From the NCBI GenBank assembly GCA_903889565.1, contig CAISYC010000059.1, positions 124,001 to 188,000 on the forward strand: a DNA stretch of 64,000 nt. Direction: 5' to 3'. Under the pieces are notes generated by a model that saw only the letters and a program-made list of their open reading frames with translations, was not told the DNA's origin and did no database searches. The stretch is from an uncultured beta proteobacterium. Its GTDB lineage: Bacteria > Pseudomonadota > Gammaproteobacteria > Burkholderiales > SG8-41. The number at the start of each line of letters is the position of its first letter. The first letter of the stretch is position 1. Below, piece by piece: positions 24,960 to 33,542 of the stretch. The translations under genes were made by a program, and so were the position numbers.

Positions 24960-26267
24960 ATGCGTGTGAGCAGCAGCATGATTTACAATCAGGGCGTGGC
25001 CGGGATCGAGCAGACCCAGCAGAGCCAGGCTCAATTGCAGCAGCAGATTTCGAGCGGCTTGCGCGTGAATGCGCCGTCGGTCGATCCGGTCGCTGCCGCA
25101 GCAGTGCTGAATCTGCAGCAGTCGCAGTCGATCAATACGCAGTACACCACGAACGCCGGCACTGCGCAGGCGCAGCTCGGCTTCGAAGACAATGCGCTGT
25201 CGAACCTTACGACCTTGCTGCAGACCGTCAATACCCAGGCGGTATCGGCAGGCAACGGGGTGATGTCGAATTCCGACCGCACCAGCCTCGCCGCACAGCT
25301 GCAGCAAAGTTACCAGCAGTTGCTGAGCATCGCCAACAGCACCGACGGCAATGGCCAGTATCTGTTCGCCGGCTACAACGCGACGGCCGCGCCGTTCAAT
25401 GAAACCGCGCCCGGCAGCGTTGCCTATTCCGGCGACGCCGGTCAGCGCCAGGTGCAGATCGGCACCGCGAGCGCGGTCACCATCGGTGATTCGGGTAACG
25501 CGGTATTCCGCGATATCAAGAACGGCAACGGCAGCTTCGTCGCGGCCGCCGGCGGCGGCAACACCGGCAGCGGCGTGATCAGTCCGGGCACGGTGACGGC
25601 GCCGGCCAAATGGAATGTGCCGGGCAATTCGCAGAATTTCAGCATCAAGTTCTACGTCGACAACACGCAAACGCCGCCGGTGACGAGTTACGACATTGTC
25701 GATAACGCCAGCAGCAAGTCGCTGCTCACCGGTGCGGCAGCCGGCGGCGGGCCGTACCTGCGCACCTATACGCCGGGCGCTGCGATCTCATTGGCGACGC
25801 AGTCGCCGCCCGACACCAATCCGACGCCGTTCGATTACGGCGCCTCGGTGTCGATCAGCGGCGCGCCGTCAAGCGGCGATACGTTCAGCGTCAACGCCAG
25901 CAGCAATCAGGATATTTTTTCGACGCTGCACGGACTTATCACAACCCTGCAAAACGGCAGCAGCGGCACCGCCACCTCCAACGCCAACTATCAGAATTCG
26001 CTGAATGCGGCGATGTCAAACATCGGCAATGCGCTCAACAGCGTGCTGACGACCCGCGCGAGCGTCGGCGCGCGCATGAACCAGGTGACCGCCGCACAGA
26101 CCACGGCGCAGAACCTCGGTCTGCAATACACGCAAAACATTTCCGGTTTGCAGGACGTCAACATCACGCAGGCGATCAGCAGTCTCAACCAGCAGCAGAT
26201 CACGCTGCAGGCCGCCGAGCAGTCGTTCGTCAAGATCACCTCGCTCAATCTGTTCAGCCTGCTGTGA
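24960..26267 (+). CDS. flgL: Hook-filament junction protein FlgL
   Basis: The 435-residue protein begins MRVSSSMIYNQGVAGIEQTQ and has the flagellin-like D0/D1 termini (ISSGLRVNAPSVDPVAAAAV; C-terminal INLFSLL-like end NLFSLL). It is the second junction protein between hook and filament. It is more than 100 residues longer than E. coli FlgL. The extra part (about 200-318) carries a module also seen in FlgK. GGGAG precedes the ATG. Confidence 0.94.
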   Translation: MRVSSSMIYNQGVAGIEQTQQSQAQLQQQISSGLRVNAPSVDPVAAAAVLNLQQSQSINTQYTTNAGTAQAQLGFEDNALSNLTTLLQTVNTQAVSAGNGVMSNSDRTSLAAQLQQSYQQLLSIANSTDGNGQYLFAGYNATAAPFNETAPGSVAYSGDAGQRQVQIGTASAVTIGDSGNAVFRDIKNGNGSFVAAAGGGNTGSGVISPGTVTAPAKWNVPGNSQNFSIKFYVDNTQTPPVTSYDIVDNASSKSLLTGAAAGGGPYLRTYTPGAAISLATQSPPDTNPTPFDYGASVSISGAPSSGDTFSVNASSNQDIFSTLHGLITTLQNGSSGTATSNANYQNSLNAAMSNIGNALNSVLTTRASVGARMNQVTAAQTTAQNLGLQYTQNISGLQDVNITQAISSLNQQQITLQAAEQSFVKITSLNLFSLL

Positions 26268-26278
26268 GGAATTCCGCC

Positions 26279-26710
26279 ATGCATCCGTTGCCGCGCTTCA
26301 TCCTCGTTGGCCTGCTTGCCGCCGTCTGCGGCTGCACCGGCATCGACGGTCTGCCCTCGAGCAATGTGCTCGTGCCCAACGAGACGCTCAATATCAGCAA
26401 ATCGCTGAGCCTGTCGTTCGAAAGCATCGCCGCCGGCGCGGCGATCTATCTGATCGTCGATCCGCTGGCGCCGAACTGGCAGATCGAGCAAAGCAAGCTC
26501 GGCGAAGACCGTTATCGCATCGCCTTGCGCAAGAAGCGTTTCAACACCGGCGGCGACGGCGAGGTGATGCCGGCGTTTTACCGGCGCGCCGAGCAGCTGG
26601 TGCGCGACAACGGCGCGGCGCGTTACCGCGTGATCGAATTCACCGAGGGCATTGATTCGGGCTTCGTCGCCCAGCGGGTGGCGCAGGGCGTGGTCGAACT
26701 GCAGCGCTGA
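26279..26710 (+). CDS. Small lipoprotein of unknown function
   Basis: The 143-residue protein starts MHPLPRFILVGLLAAVCGCT and has a lipobox-like VCGC with Cys19 as the likely lipidated residue. The mature part (INISKSLSLSFESIAAG-like opening, then NWQIEQSKLGEDRYRIALRK) looks like a compact alpha/beta domain; no named family was recognised. It starts 11 bases after flgL with GAGG upstream, so it is probably the last gene of the flg operon. An in-frame GTG at 26264 overlapping the flgL stop is an alternative start. Confidence 0.7.
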   Translation: MHPLPRFILVGLLAAVCGCTGIDGLPSSNVLVPNETLNISKSLSLSFESIAAGAAIYLIVDPLAPNWQIEQSKLGEDRYRIALRKKRFNTGGDGEVMPAFYRRAEQLVRDNGAARYRVIEFTEGIDSGFVAQRVAQGVVELQR

Positions 26711-26739
26711 TGCCGGCGGATTACCCGCGGCCCGACTTC

Positions 26740-26763
26740 ATTTCGTGAAATAAGTTACGAAAT
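26740..26763. promoter_or_regulatory. Palindrome upstream of the CHASE kinase, candidate operator
   Basis: ATTTCGT-N10-ACGAAAT is a perfect 7-base inverted repeat about 80 bases before the kinase start. The arms do not match the FlhDC or FliA sites of this window. Its binding protein is unknown. Confidence 0.3.
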
Positions 26764-26841
26764 CCGGCGTTTCGATTCCGGAAAACGGTTTGCACTGAAT
26801 GGCTTGGCGCCACGAACGGTGCCGAAAGCCTACAATGCTGC

Positions 26842-29070
26842 ATGTTCAAATCCGGCATTGTTCGGGGGTTGGCGCGCGGCTGGGTGGCGTGGCTGCTGCT
26901 GCAGACCGGCGTGCTGGCGACCGCGGTCGTCACCGTGCTGGTCGTGCGCGACGCGCAGACCACGCAGATCATGGCTGCCGAAAACGCCGCCGATGAAATC
27001 GTCACCGCGATCGAAGCGCGCATGCGCGCCTATGTCGAAGTGGTGTACGGCGTGCGCGGAATGTTTATCGGCACCGGCACCGTGACCCCGGACGAGTTCA
27101 GCCGTTTCGTCGCCAGTCTCGAATTGCCGCAACGCTATCCGGGATTGCAGACTGTCGCCTTTGCCCCGCGCGTTGCCGGCGCCGAGCGCGATTCCTTCGA
27201 GCGCAGCGTGCGCGCCTTCGGCGGCGATTACGGCGATTTCGCGATTTTGCCGGCGGGCCTGCGCGACGAATATTTTCCGACGGTGCATCGCGTGCGTTTC
27301 GGCAGCGGCCAGACGCCGCTGGGCAGCGACCTGCTGGCCGAGCCGCGGCGGCGCGCCGCCATCGAATCCGCGCGCGACAGCGGCACACTGGCCGCGTTCG
27401 GTCCGATGCCGCAGATGTACCAGCAGGGCCAGGAGGCGTTTTTTCTGTTCCTGCCGGTCTATCGCGGCGGCGCCGTGCCCGACACCGTCGAAGCGCGTCG
27501 CGCCAATCTGGTCGGCGTCGTCAGGGCGATGCTGCGCGTCGATGAACTTGCCGCCAGCGTTACGCGCGGCGCGCATCTGCCGTCGCGCCACTTCGCATTG
27601 TTCGACGTCGGCAGCGGCGCGCCGGGCGACCCGGTGAAGCTGCTCTACGACAGCGCCGGCCGCCTCAAGGCCGGCGCCGATTATGCGGCCTTCGGCGCCG
27701 AGGGCTCGCTGCGCATGCTGCGTTTCGGCGGACACGCCTGGCGCGTCGTGCTCGAGCCGCCGCCCGCCGTCGGTTATGCGGTGTGGGCGCCGCCGCTGTG
27801 CGCCGGTCTTGCCATCAGCCTGTTGCTGTTCGCGCTGGTGCTGTCGCAGACGCGCGCGTCGCAGCGCGCGCGCGCGCTGGTCGCGCAGACCGTGCGTAAA
27901 CTGAGCGCGACTGAAATGCGCATTGCCAAGACCGAGGAATTCTCATCGGTCATGGTATTGCATGCCGGACTCGACGGCCGCATGCTGAGGGTGCCGCCGA
28001 ACTTCTGCCGCCTGATGGGCTACAGCGAAGCGGATCTGCTCAAGCGCCGCATCGACGACCTGATTCATCCGCAGCAGGGTCTCGCCTGGAAGCGCCAGCT
28101 GCGCGTGCTCACGGCGGGTCGCATCAAGTCGGCCGATTGCGAAAAGCGCTGCATGTGCGGCGACGGCCGCGAAGTATGGGTGGCGCTGAGCTGTCTGCTG
28201 GTGACCGACGACGATGGCGTGCCGCTGCATTTGCTGGTGTATGCGCGCGACATTACGGCGCGGGTGCTCGCCGATACCGAACTGCGCAGGTTGCACGCCG
28301 ATCTCGAGCGGCTGGTCGAACAGCGCACCGCGCAGCTGCAGGCGGCCAACCGCGAGCTCGAGTCGTTCAGCTACTCGGTGTCGCATGATTTGCGCGCCTC
28401 GGTGCGTCACATCTCGGGCTTCGCGCGCATGCTCGAGACCGAGTTGTCGGCGGCGCCGGGCAGCGACGCGCGCCGCCATCTCGAACGCATCGCCGCCGCC
28501 GCCGCACGCATGGGCGAACTGATCGACGACCTGTTGTTTTTCGCGCGCGCGACGCGCGCCGAACTGCGCTTAAGCTCGCTCGACATGAACATCGCCGCGC
28601 AGCGCGCGCTCGACGAACTCGCCCCCGAACTGGCAGGCCGGCAGATCGCATTGACGGTCGGCGCCTTGCCGCCGGTGCAGGCTGATCGCGGTTTGCTGCA
28701 CCAGGTATGGGTCAATCTGCTGTCGAATGCGATCAAATACAGCACGCCGCGCGCCGAGGCCCGCATCGAAATCGGCAGCCAGCCGGCGGCCGGCGGCGAA
28801 CTGGTTTATTTTGTGCGCGACAACGGCGTCGGTTTCGATCCCGCCAGCGCGCACCGTCTGTTCGGCGTGTTCCAGCGCCTGCATACGCGCGAGGAATTCG
28901 AGGGCACCGGCATCGGGCTCGCCACCGTACAGCGCATCCTGCATCGCCACGGCGGCCGCATCTGGGCCGAGGGCGCGGTCGGCGAGGGCGCGACCTTCTA
29001 TTTCGCCCTGCCGGTCGAGCCGGTCGAGGCGTTGCCCGACGAAGCGCCGCGCGTCGCCGCCTCGGCCTGA
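26842..29070 (+). CDS. CHASE-PAS sensor histidine kinase
   Basis: The 742-residue protein has an N-terminal membrane helix (about 12-35), a periplasmic CHASE domain (about 70-240, with YPGLQTVAFAPRV), a second membrane helix (about 312-335) and a PAS domain (about 365-475). A HisKA domain with the phospho-accepting His in FSYSVSHDLRAS follows, then an HATPase (NLLSNAIKYS; DNGVGFDP; GTGIGLATVQRI). It should phosphorylate an unknown response regulator after sensing a small ligand outside the membrane. No regulator is adjacent. The ATG at 26842 lacks a clear Shine-Dalgarno. It converges on fliR with 10 bases between. Confidence 0.88.
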   Translation: MFKSGIVRGLARGWVAWLLLQTGVLATAVVTVLVVRDAQTTQIMAAENAADEIVTAIEARMRAYVEVVYGVRGMFIGTGTVTPDEFSRFVASLELPQRYPGLQTVAFAPRVAGAERDSFERSVRAFGGDYGDFAILPAGLRDEYFPTVHRVRFGSGQTPLGSDLLAEPRRRAAIESARDSGTLAAFGPMPQMYQQGQEAFFLFLPVYRGGAVPDTVEARRANLVGVVRAMLRVDELAASVTRGAHLPSRHFALFDVGSGAPGDPVKLLYDSAGRLKAGADYAAFGAEGSLRMLRFGGHAWRVVLEPPPAVGYAVWAPPLCAGLAISLLLFALVLSQTRASQRARALVAQTVRKLSATEMRIAKTEEFSSVMVLHAGLDGRMLRVPPNFCRLMGYSEADLLKRRIDDLIHPQQGLAWKRQLRVLTAGRIKSADCEKRCMCGDGREVWVALSCLLVTDDDGVPLHLLVYARDITARVLADTELRRLHADLERLVEQRTAQLQAANRELESFSYSVSHDLRASVRHISGFARMLETELSAAPGSDARRHLERIAAAAARMGELIDDLLFFARATRAELRLSSLDMNIAAQRALDELAPELAGRQIALTVGALPPVQADRGLLHQVWVNLLSNAIKYSTPRAEARIEIGSQPAAGGELVYFVRDNGVGFDPASAHRLFGVFQRLHTREEFEGTGIGLATVQRILHRHGGRIWAEGAVGEGATFYFALPVEPVEALPDEAPRVAASA

Positions 29071-29080
29071 AGCGCCGCCG

Positions 29081-29845
29081 TCAGCGCGCGACCTGCAGCA
29101 TCAGGCCGAAGCCGGATTCGAACAGCTTTTCCATCGCCGGCATGCAATAGGGCAGCGCCAGCATCAGCGCCGCGAAGCCGACGATCATGGTGATCGGAAA
29201 GCCGATCGCGAAAATATTCAGTTGCGGCGCCGAGCGCGTCAGCACGCCGAGCGCGGCGTTGATCACCAGCAGCGTGGCGATCAGCGGCAGCGACAGCCAC
29301 AGTGCGGCGCGCACCACCATGCCGCCGGATTGCGCGAGCAGCAGCCACTGGCCGCCGTCGGCCGCAGCGACCGGCACTGCCTGAAACGATTCGATCAGCG
29401 TCGAGATCATCACCAGATGTCCGTTGAGCGAAAGAAAGGTCAGGGTGGCCAGCAGATTCAGATACTGACCGATCACCGCCTCCTGGCTGTTGCTCTGCGG
29501 ATCGTAGAACTGCGCGAAGGCCAATCCCATCTGCAGGCCGATGACGTCGCCGGCCATGGTGATGCCGGCGAAGACGATGCGCATGGCGAGTCCCATGGCG
29601 ATGCCGATGGCGGTTTCGCGCGCGAGCAGCAGCAGGCCGGCGCCCGAGCCGGGATCGACCGCCGGCAGCGGCAGGGTCGGCGCCACCACGGCGGTGATGA
29701 TGACGGCGAGCCCGATCTTGGACATCGCCGGAAACTGCGTGTCGCCGGTAATCGGCGCGCTCGCCAGCAGGGCGAGAATGCGCGCGAACGGCCACAGCAT
29801 GAGAGCGAGCCAGGCGTCGAGCTGGGCCGAGGTAAAGGCAAGCAC
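29081..29845 (-). CDS. fliR: Flagellar export gate protein FliR
   Basis: The 254-residue membrane protein has about six hydrophobic helices and the FliR core MRIVFAGITMAGDVIGLQMG and GFAALMLALPYCMP. With FliP and FliQ it forms the export channel. The start is GTG at 29845 (codons read as MLAFTSAQLDAW), preceded by GAGG overlapping the fliQ stop. It is the last gene of fliLMNOPQR. Confidence 0.95.
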   Translation of the reverse strand: MLAFTSAQLDAWLALMLWPFARILALLASAPITGDTQFPAMSKIGLAVIITAVVAPTLPLPAVDPGSGAGLLLLARETAIGIAMGLAMRIVFAGITMAGDVIGLQMGLAFAQFYDPQSNSQEAVIGQYLNLLATLTFLSLNGHLVMISTLIESFQAVPVAAADGGQWLLLAQSGGMVVRAALWLSLPLIATLLVINAALGVLTRSAPQLNIFAIGFPITMIVGFAALMLALPYCMPAMEKLFESGFGLMLQVAR

Positions 29846-29852
29846 GGAGGCC

Positions 29853-30122
29853 TCAGCCGATCAGGCCGGGAATCTGCGTGTAGAGCCGGCGGATGTAATC
29901 GATCAGCGTCGACATGATCCACGGCCCGGCCACCACCATGGTCAGAAACACCGTGACCAGTTTCGGTATGAATGACAGAGTCATCTCGTTGATCTGCGTC
30001 GCCGCCTGGAAAATGCTCACCAGCAGGCCGACCGCGAGTGCCGCGAGCAGCATGGGCGCCGACACCATCAGCAGCACCAGCAGCGCCTGCTGGCCGATGT
30101 TTACTATGCTGTCGGGCGTCAT
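29853..30122 (-). CDS. fliQ: Flagellar export gate protein FliQ
   Basis: The 89-residue protein has two membrane helices and the FliQ pattern [20 protein letters not shown] ... [18 protein letters not shown]. It is a small channel subunit of the export gate. Its ATG overlaps the fliP stop by 4 bases. Confidence 0.96.
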   Translation of the reverse strand: MTPDSIVNIGQQALLVLLMVSAPMLLAALAVGLLVSIFQAATQINEMTLSFIPKLVTVFLTMVVAGPWIMSTLIDYIRRLYTQIPGLIG

Positions 30123-30877
30123 GTCGCGAAACTCTGCGCCAGCGAGCCGATCAACAGCGCCCAGCCATCGACCAGCACGAAGATCATCAGCTTGAAGGGC
30201 AGCGACACCATCGCCGGCGACACCATCATCATGCCCATCGACATCAGCACGCTGGCCACCGCCATGTCGATGATGAGAAAGGGGATGAACACCAGAAAGC
30301 CGATCTGGAAGGCGGTTTTCAGCTCGCTTGTGACGTAGGCGGGGATCAGCGTCTTCATCGGCGTTTCGGCCGGCGCCACCGCAGCCTGCCCCGACAACCG
30401 GGTGAACAGCGCGAGGTCGCCCTGGCGCGTCTGCTTCAACATGAATTCGCGCAGCGGCACACTGCCTTTTTCGAGCGCGGCGGTGAAGGTCATCTTGTTT
30501 TCGGAAAACGGCTGGTAGGCGTCGGCGTAGACGCGATCGAGCACCGGCGACATCACGAACAGCGTGAGAAACAGCGACAGTCCGATCAGCACCTGGTTGG
30601 GCGGCGAACTCGGCGTGCCGAGCGCTTGGCGCAGCAGCGAGAGCACGATGACGATGCGCGTGAAGCCGGTCATCATCAGCAGCAATGCGGGCAGAAAGGT
30701 CAGCGAAGTCAGCAGCAGAAGGGTTTGCAGGCTCAGACTGTAATTCTGGCCGCCGCCGGGCGCGGGCGTGCTGGTCAGCGCCGGCAGCGCGTTCTGCGCG
30801 AACGCCGGCGCCGCAAGCAGCGCGGCGGCGAGCGCGAGCAGGCCCGCGCAGGTCGTCAAGCGGGCGTTAGCTGCCAT
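30119..30877 (-). CDS. fliP: Flagellar export gate protein FliP
   Basis: The 252-residue protein has a cleavable signal peptide ([20 protein letters not shown], ending APAFA) and the highly conserved FliP body ([59 protein letters not shown]). It forms the core of the export channel. The ATG at 30877 overlaps the end of fliO by 11 bases; the open frame upstream is not protein-like. Confidence 0.97.
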   Translation of the reverse strand: MAANARLTTCAGLLALAAALLAAPAFAQNALPALTSTPAPGGGQNYSLSLQTLLLLTSLTFLPALLLMMTGFTRIVIVLSLLRQALGTPSSPPNQVLIGLSLFLTLFVMSPVLDRVYADAYQPFSENKMTFTAALEKGSVPLREFMLKQTRQGDLALFTRLSGQAAVAPAETPMKTLIPAYVTSELKTAFQIGFLVFIPFLIIDMAVASVLMSMGMMMVSPAMVSLPFKLMIFVLVDGWALLIGSLAQSFAT

Positions 30878-31334
30878 TGCGTTTTTCCATGATCTGTTTG
30901 AGCCACGCCGCAAACGCGGTCGACGGCGCGGCAACCGCGTCGGCGGCGCCGGCGGTTTCGATGCGCGGCATCTGCTGCAGCAGGTTGACGCTGCCCGGCG
31001 TGACGCCGACCACCAGCCACGACGAACCGATTTCAACCACCACCACGCGTTCGCGCTGACCGACTGCGGTGCCGGCGACCACGCGCAACACGCCGCCCGC
31101 GCCGTAACCGCGCGGCGCAATGCGTTTCAACAGCCAGGCAATGCCGGCGATCACCGTCAGCACGAACAGCGTGCCGGCGAACAGACTGAAAATCTGGCTG
31201 CCGCCGATCACCGACGGCACCGGGGGCGGCGTCGTCGCCGGCGCGACGGCGTTTTGCGCCAGCGCCAGCATCGATGCAAATGTCATGACGACCGCCGCGA
31301 GGCCGGCGGCAATTCCGCTGCTGCGCGTTCTCAT
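30867..31334 (-). CDS. fliO: Flagellar assembly membrane protein FliO
   Basis: The 155-residue protein has an N-terminal signal-like helix, one membrane helix (about 48-70, [20 protein letters not shown]) and a cytoplasmic domain with [20 protein letters not shown], the FliO signature. It helps FliP assemble. Its ATG overlaps the fliN stop by 4 bases. Confidence 0.92.
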   Translation of the reverse strand: MRTRSSGIAAGLAAVVMTFASMLALAQNAVAPATTPPPVPSVIGGSQIFSLFAGTLFVLTVIAGIAWLLKRIAPRGYGAGGVLRVVAGTAVGQRERVVVVEIGSSWLVVGVTPGSVNLLQQMPRIETAGAADAVAAPSTAFAAWLKQIMEKRNGS

Positions 31335-31753
31335 CGTTTGAGTTTCCGCAGCCGTTCGGAGGGCGTGATGATGTCGGTCAGACGGATGCCGAACTTGTCA
31401 TTCACGACCACGACCTCGCCCTGCGCGATCAGGCAGCCGTTAACCAGCACGTCCATCGGTTCGCCGGCGAGGCCTTCGAGCTCGACTACCGAACCCTGCG
31501 CGAGCTGCAGCAGATTCTTGATCGCGATCTTGGTGCGCCCGAGTTCCACCGTCAGCTGCACCGGGATATCGAGGATCATGTCGATATCGTTGTGCGCGCT
31601 GCCGGGCGCGCCGCCGGCCGAAAACTGCTCGAAGATGGGGGCGGCCGCAACCTGCGTCGAGGCGCCGCCGCCGGCGGGGGCCGGCGCCTGTTCTGCCATG
31701 GCTGCCGCCCAATCGTCGGCGGAGACCTGTTCCGGGGTTGCCGTTTCGCTCAT
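31331..31753 (-). CDS. fliN: Rotor switch protein FliN
   Basis: The 140-residue protein has a variable Ala-rich N-terminus and the SpoA/FliN domain (about 58-135: ILDIPVQLTVELGRTKIAIK, VNDKFGIRLTDIITPSERL). It forms the lower C-ring with FliM and takes part in rotation switching and in docking FliH. It lies 12 bases after fliM. Confidence 0.96.
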   Translation of the reverse strand: MSETATPEQVSADDWAAAMAEQAPAPAGGGASTQVAAAPIFEQFSAGGAPGSAHNDIDMILDIPVQLTVELGRTKIAIKNLLQLAQGSVVELEGLAGEPMDVLVNGCLIAQGEVVVVNDKFGIRLTDIITPSERLRKLKR

Positions 31754-31765
31754 GATGTTCTCCTG

Positions 31766-32743
31766 TCAATTCTGTTGCGCGCTCGAGATCAGGCGTTCGA
31801 CCTTGAGCGCGTACTGCCCGTTGAGAATGCCGCACTTGCACTCCATGACGGGCACATGGTCGATCTCGGCGATCATCGGTTGCGGAATGTCGAGCGCGAT
31901 GACGTCGCCGACCTGCATCGCCAGCAGCTGTTCGAAATTGAGCCGCGCCTGGCCGAGATTGACCACCAGCTCGACCTCGGCGCTCTGCACCTGTTTCGAC
32001 AGCATCTGCACCCAGCGCTTGTCGGCTTCCATGTGATCGCCCTGCATGCTGCTGCACAGGAGGTCGCGGATCGGCTCGATCTGCGCGTAGGGCATGCAGA
32101 TGTGGAACTCGCCGCCGGCGGCGCCGAATTCGATGTTGAAGGTCGTCACCACCACCACCTCGTTCGGTGTGGCGATGTTGGCGAACTGCGTGTTGACTTC
32201 GGAGCGCATGTATTCGAACTTGATCTCGTGCACCGGCGCCCACGATTTTTCGAGGTCGCCGAAAATGATTTCGAGCAGGCGCTGGATGATGCGCTGCTCG
32301 GTCGGCGTGAAATCGCGGCCCTCGACGCGGGTGTGGAACTGGCCGTTGCCGCCGAACAGGTTGTCGACGATCAGAAACACCAGATTCGGATCGATGATGA
32401 ACAGCGCGGTGCCGCGCAGCGGCTTGATCTGCACCAGATTCAGATTGGTCGGCACCACCAGGTTGCGGATGAAATCGCTGTACTTGGTGGCGCGCACCGG
32501 GCCCACCGAAATCTCGGCGCTGCGGCGGACGAAGTTGAACAAGCCGATGCGCAGCAGGCGCGCGAAGCGCTCGTTGATCAGCTCGAGCGTGGGCATGCGC
32601 CCGCGCACGATGCGTTCCTGGGTGGCGAGGTTGTACGGCCGCACGCCGGAGTCGTCGGTCTCCTCCTTGGCGTCGTCGGCTTCGCCGCTGACACCCTTCA
32701 GCAGATCGTCGACTTCTTCCTGCGACAGGAAATCCTTGCTCAT
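31766..32743 (-). CDS. fliM: Rotor switch protein FliM
   Basis: The 325-residue protein starts MSKDFLSQEEVDDLLKGVSG, the N-terminal CheY-P binding helix, followed by the middle CheC-like domain (about 45-230) and the C-terminal SpoA domain. It links FliG and FliN and receives the CheY-P signal from the chemotaxis genes at 59 kb. The ATG at 32743 follows fliL by 7 bases. Confidence 0.97.
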   Translation of the reverse strand: MSKDFLSQEEVDDLLKGVSGEADDAKEETDDSGVRPYNLATQERIVRGRMPTLELINERFARLLRIGLFNFVRRSAEISVGPVRATKYSDFIRNLVVPTNLNLVQIKPLRGTALFIIDPNLVFLIVDNLFGGNGQFHTRVEGRDFTPTEQRIIQRLLEIIFGDLEKSWAPVHEIKFEYMRSEVNTQFANIATPNEVVVVTTFNIEFGAAGGEFHICMPYAQIEPIRDLLCSSMQGDHMEADKRWVQMLSKQVQSAEVELVVNLGQARLNFEQLLAMQVGDVIALDIPQPMIAEIDHVPVMECKCGILNGQYALKVERLISSAQQN

Positions 32744-32750
32744 CGCGCGT

Positions 32751-33425
32751 TCACTGAATGATGAATGAGGTAAACAGCACGGCCTGCACCGGCCGCTCGG
32801 CGCCGTCGTCGGCTTTTTCGGCGGGCGCCTTGGCGTCCTTCGTGTCCTTCGCGGCGTCTTTCGCGTCGGCGGCGTCTTTGTCGTCCGCCGCGTCGGCGCC
32901 CTTCGCGTCCTTCGTATCCTTCGCGTCTTTCGCGTCGGCGTCCTTGGCGTCCTCCGGCGCGGCCTTGCCCGCGGCCTGGGCGAGTATGGCGTTGACGCTG
33001 GCGACGATGTCATCGCCGAGCTGGCGCTTGCCCTCGACAGTCAGCAGATCGGCCGACTTGCGGCTCGACATCAGAATCAGGATGCGATCGCGCACCACCG
33101 GCATCTGCAGTTTGATTTCCTCGACCACCGCGTCGCTGGCCACTTTGAGCGTGATGCCGGTTTGCAGAAATTGCGGGTTGTCGACGAGTTGCAGGTTGAC
33201 CGTGAAGGTTTCGAGCGGCATGAATACCGGCGGTTTGGGCGCCTCTTTTTTGGCTTCGCTTGGCGCCTCGTGGGCGCGGTGCGACCAGTACCAGTAGCCG
33301 CCGCCGGCGGCGCCGAGCACCAGCACGCCGATCAGCGCGAGTTTGATCAGGCCCTTCTTGCCCGACGGTTTGGGCGCCGCTTCGGCGTCGGCGGCGGGTT
33401 CCGATTTGACGGCGCTTACTGCCAT
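32751..33425 (-). CDS. fliL: Stator-associated protein FliL with an Ala/Asp/Lys-rich insertion
   Basis: The 224-residue protein has an N-terminal cytoplasmic part, one membrane helix (about 26-47) and the periplasmic FliL domain (PLETFTVNL ... LMSSRKSADLLTVEGKRQL ... SVNAILAQ). It ends in the family C-terminus VLFTSFIIQ. FliL supports the stator. Residues about 151-210, between SVNAILAQ and VLFTSFIIQ, are a low-complexity insertion made of KDAKD-type repeats. In usual FliL these two segments are about 15 residues apart. An FhlDC-type operator (33473-33534) lies upstream, so fliL opens its operon. Confidence 0.93.
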   Translation of the reverse strand: MAVSAVKSEPAADAEAAPKPSGKKGLIKLALIGVLVLGAAGGGYWYWSHRAHEAPSEAKKEAPKPPVFMPLETFTVNLQLVDNPQFLQTGITLKVASDAVVEEIKLQMPVVRDRILILMSSRKSADLLTVEGKRQLGDDIVASVNAILAQAAGKAAPEDAKDADAKDAKDTKDAKGADAADDKDAADAKDAAKDTKDAKAPAEKADDGAERPVQAVLFTSFIIQ

Positions 33426-33472
33426 GGTCGCTTCCCTTGCATGCGTGTTGGAAAACCGGTGTGATGCGTGGA

Positions 33473-33534
33473 ATTATCGCGGGCGCCCCGCCTGCCCGAT
33501 GAGTTGAACAGGCGGCTTTATGCCCGCCTTATTC
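33473..33534 (-). promoter_or_regulatory. FlhDC operator and -10 box for fliLMNOPQR
   Basis: Plus-strand halves GAACAGGCG (33506-33514) and CGCCTTATTC (33525-33534) flank 10 bases. On the minus strand GATAAT (33473-33478) lies 27 bases beyond the operator. It gives fliL its own class II promoter, separate from the fliF operon. Confidence 0.7.
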
Positions 33535-33542
33535 GCGCTTCG

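Noticed and set aside
32743-33013. Longer FliM starting at 33013
   Set aside because: The extra N-terminal residues are an Arg/Pro/Thr-rich out-of-frame reading of the fliL repeat. The CheY-binding helix MSKDFLSQEEVDDLL begins at 32743.
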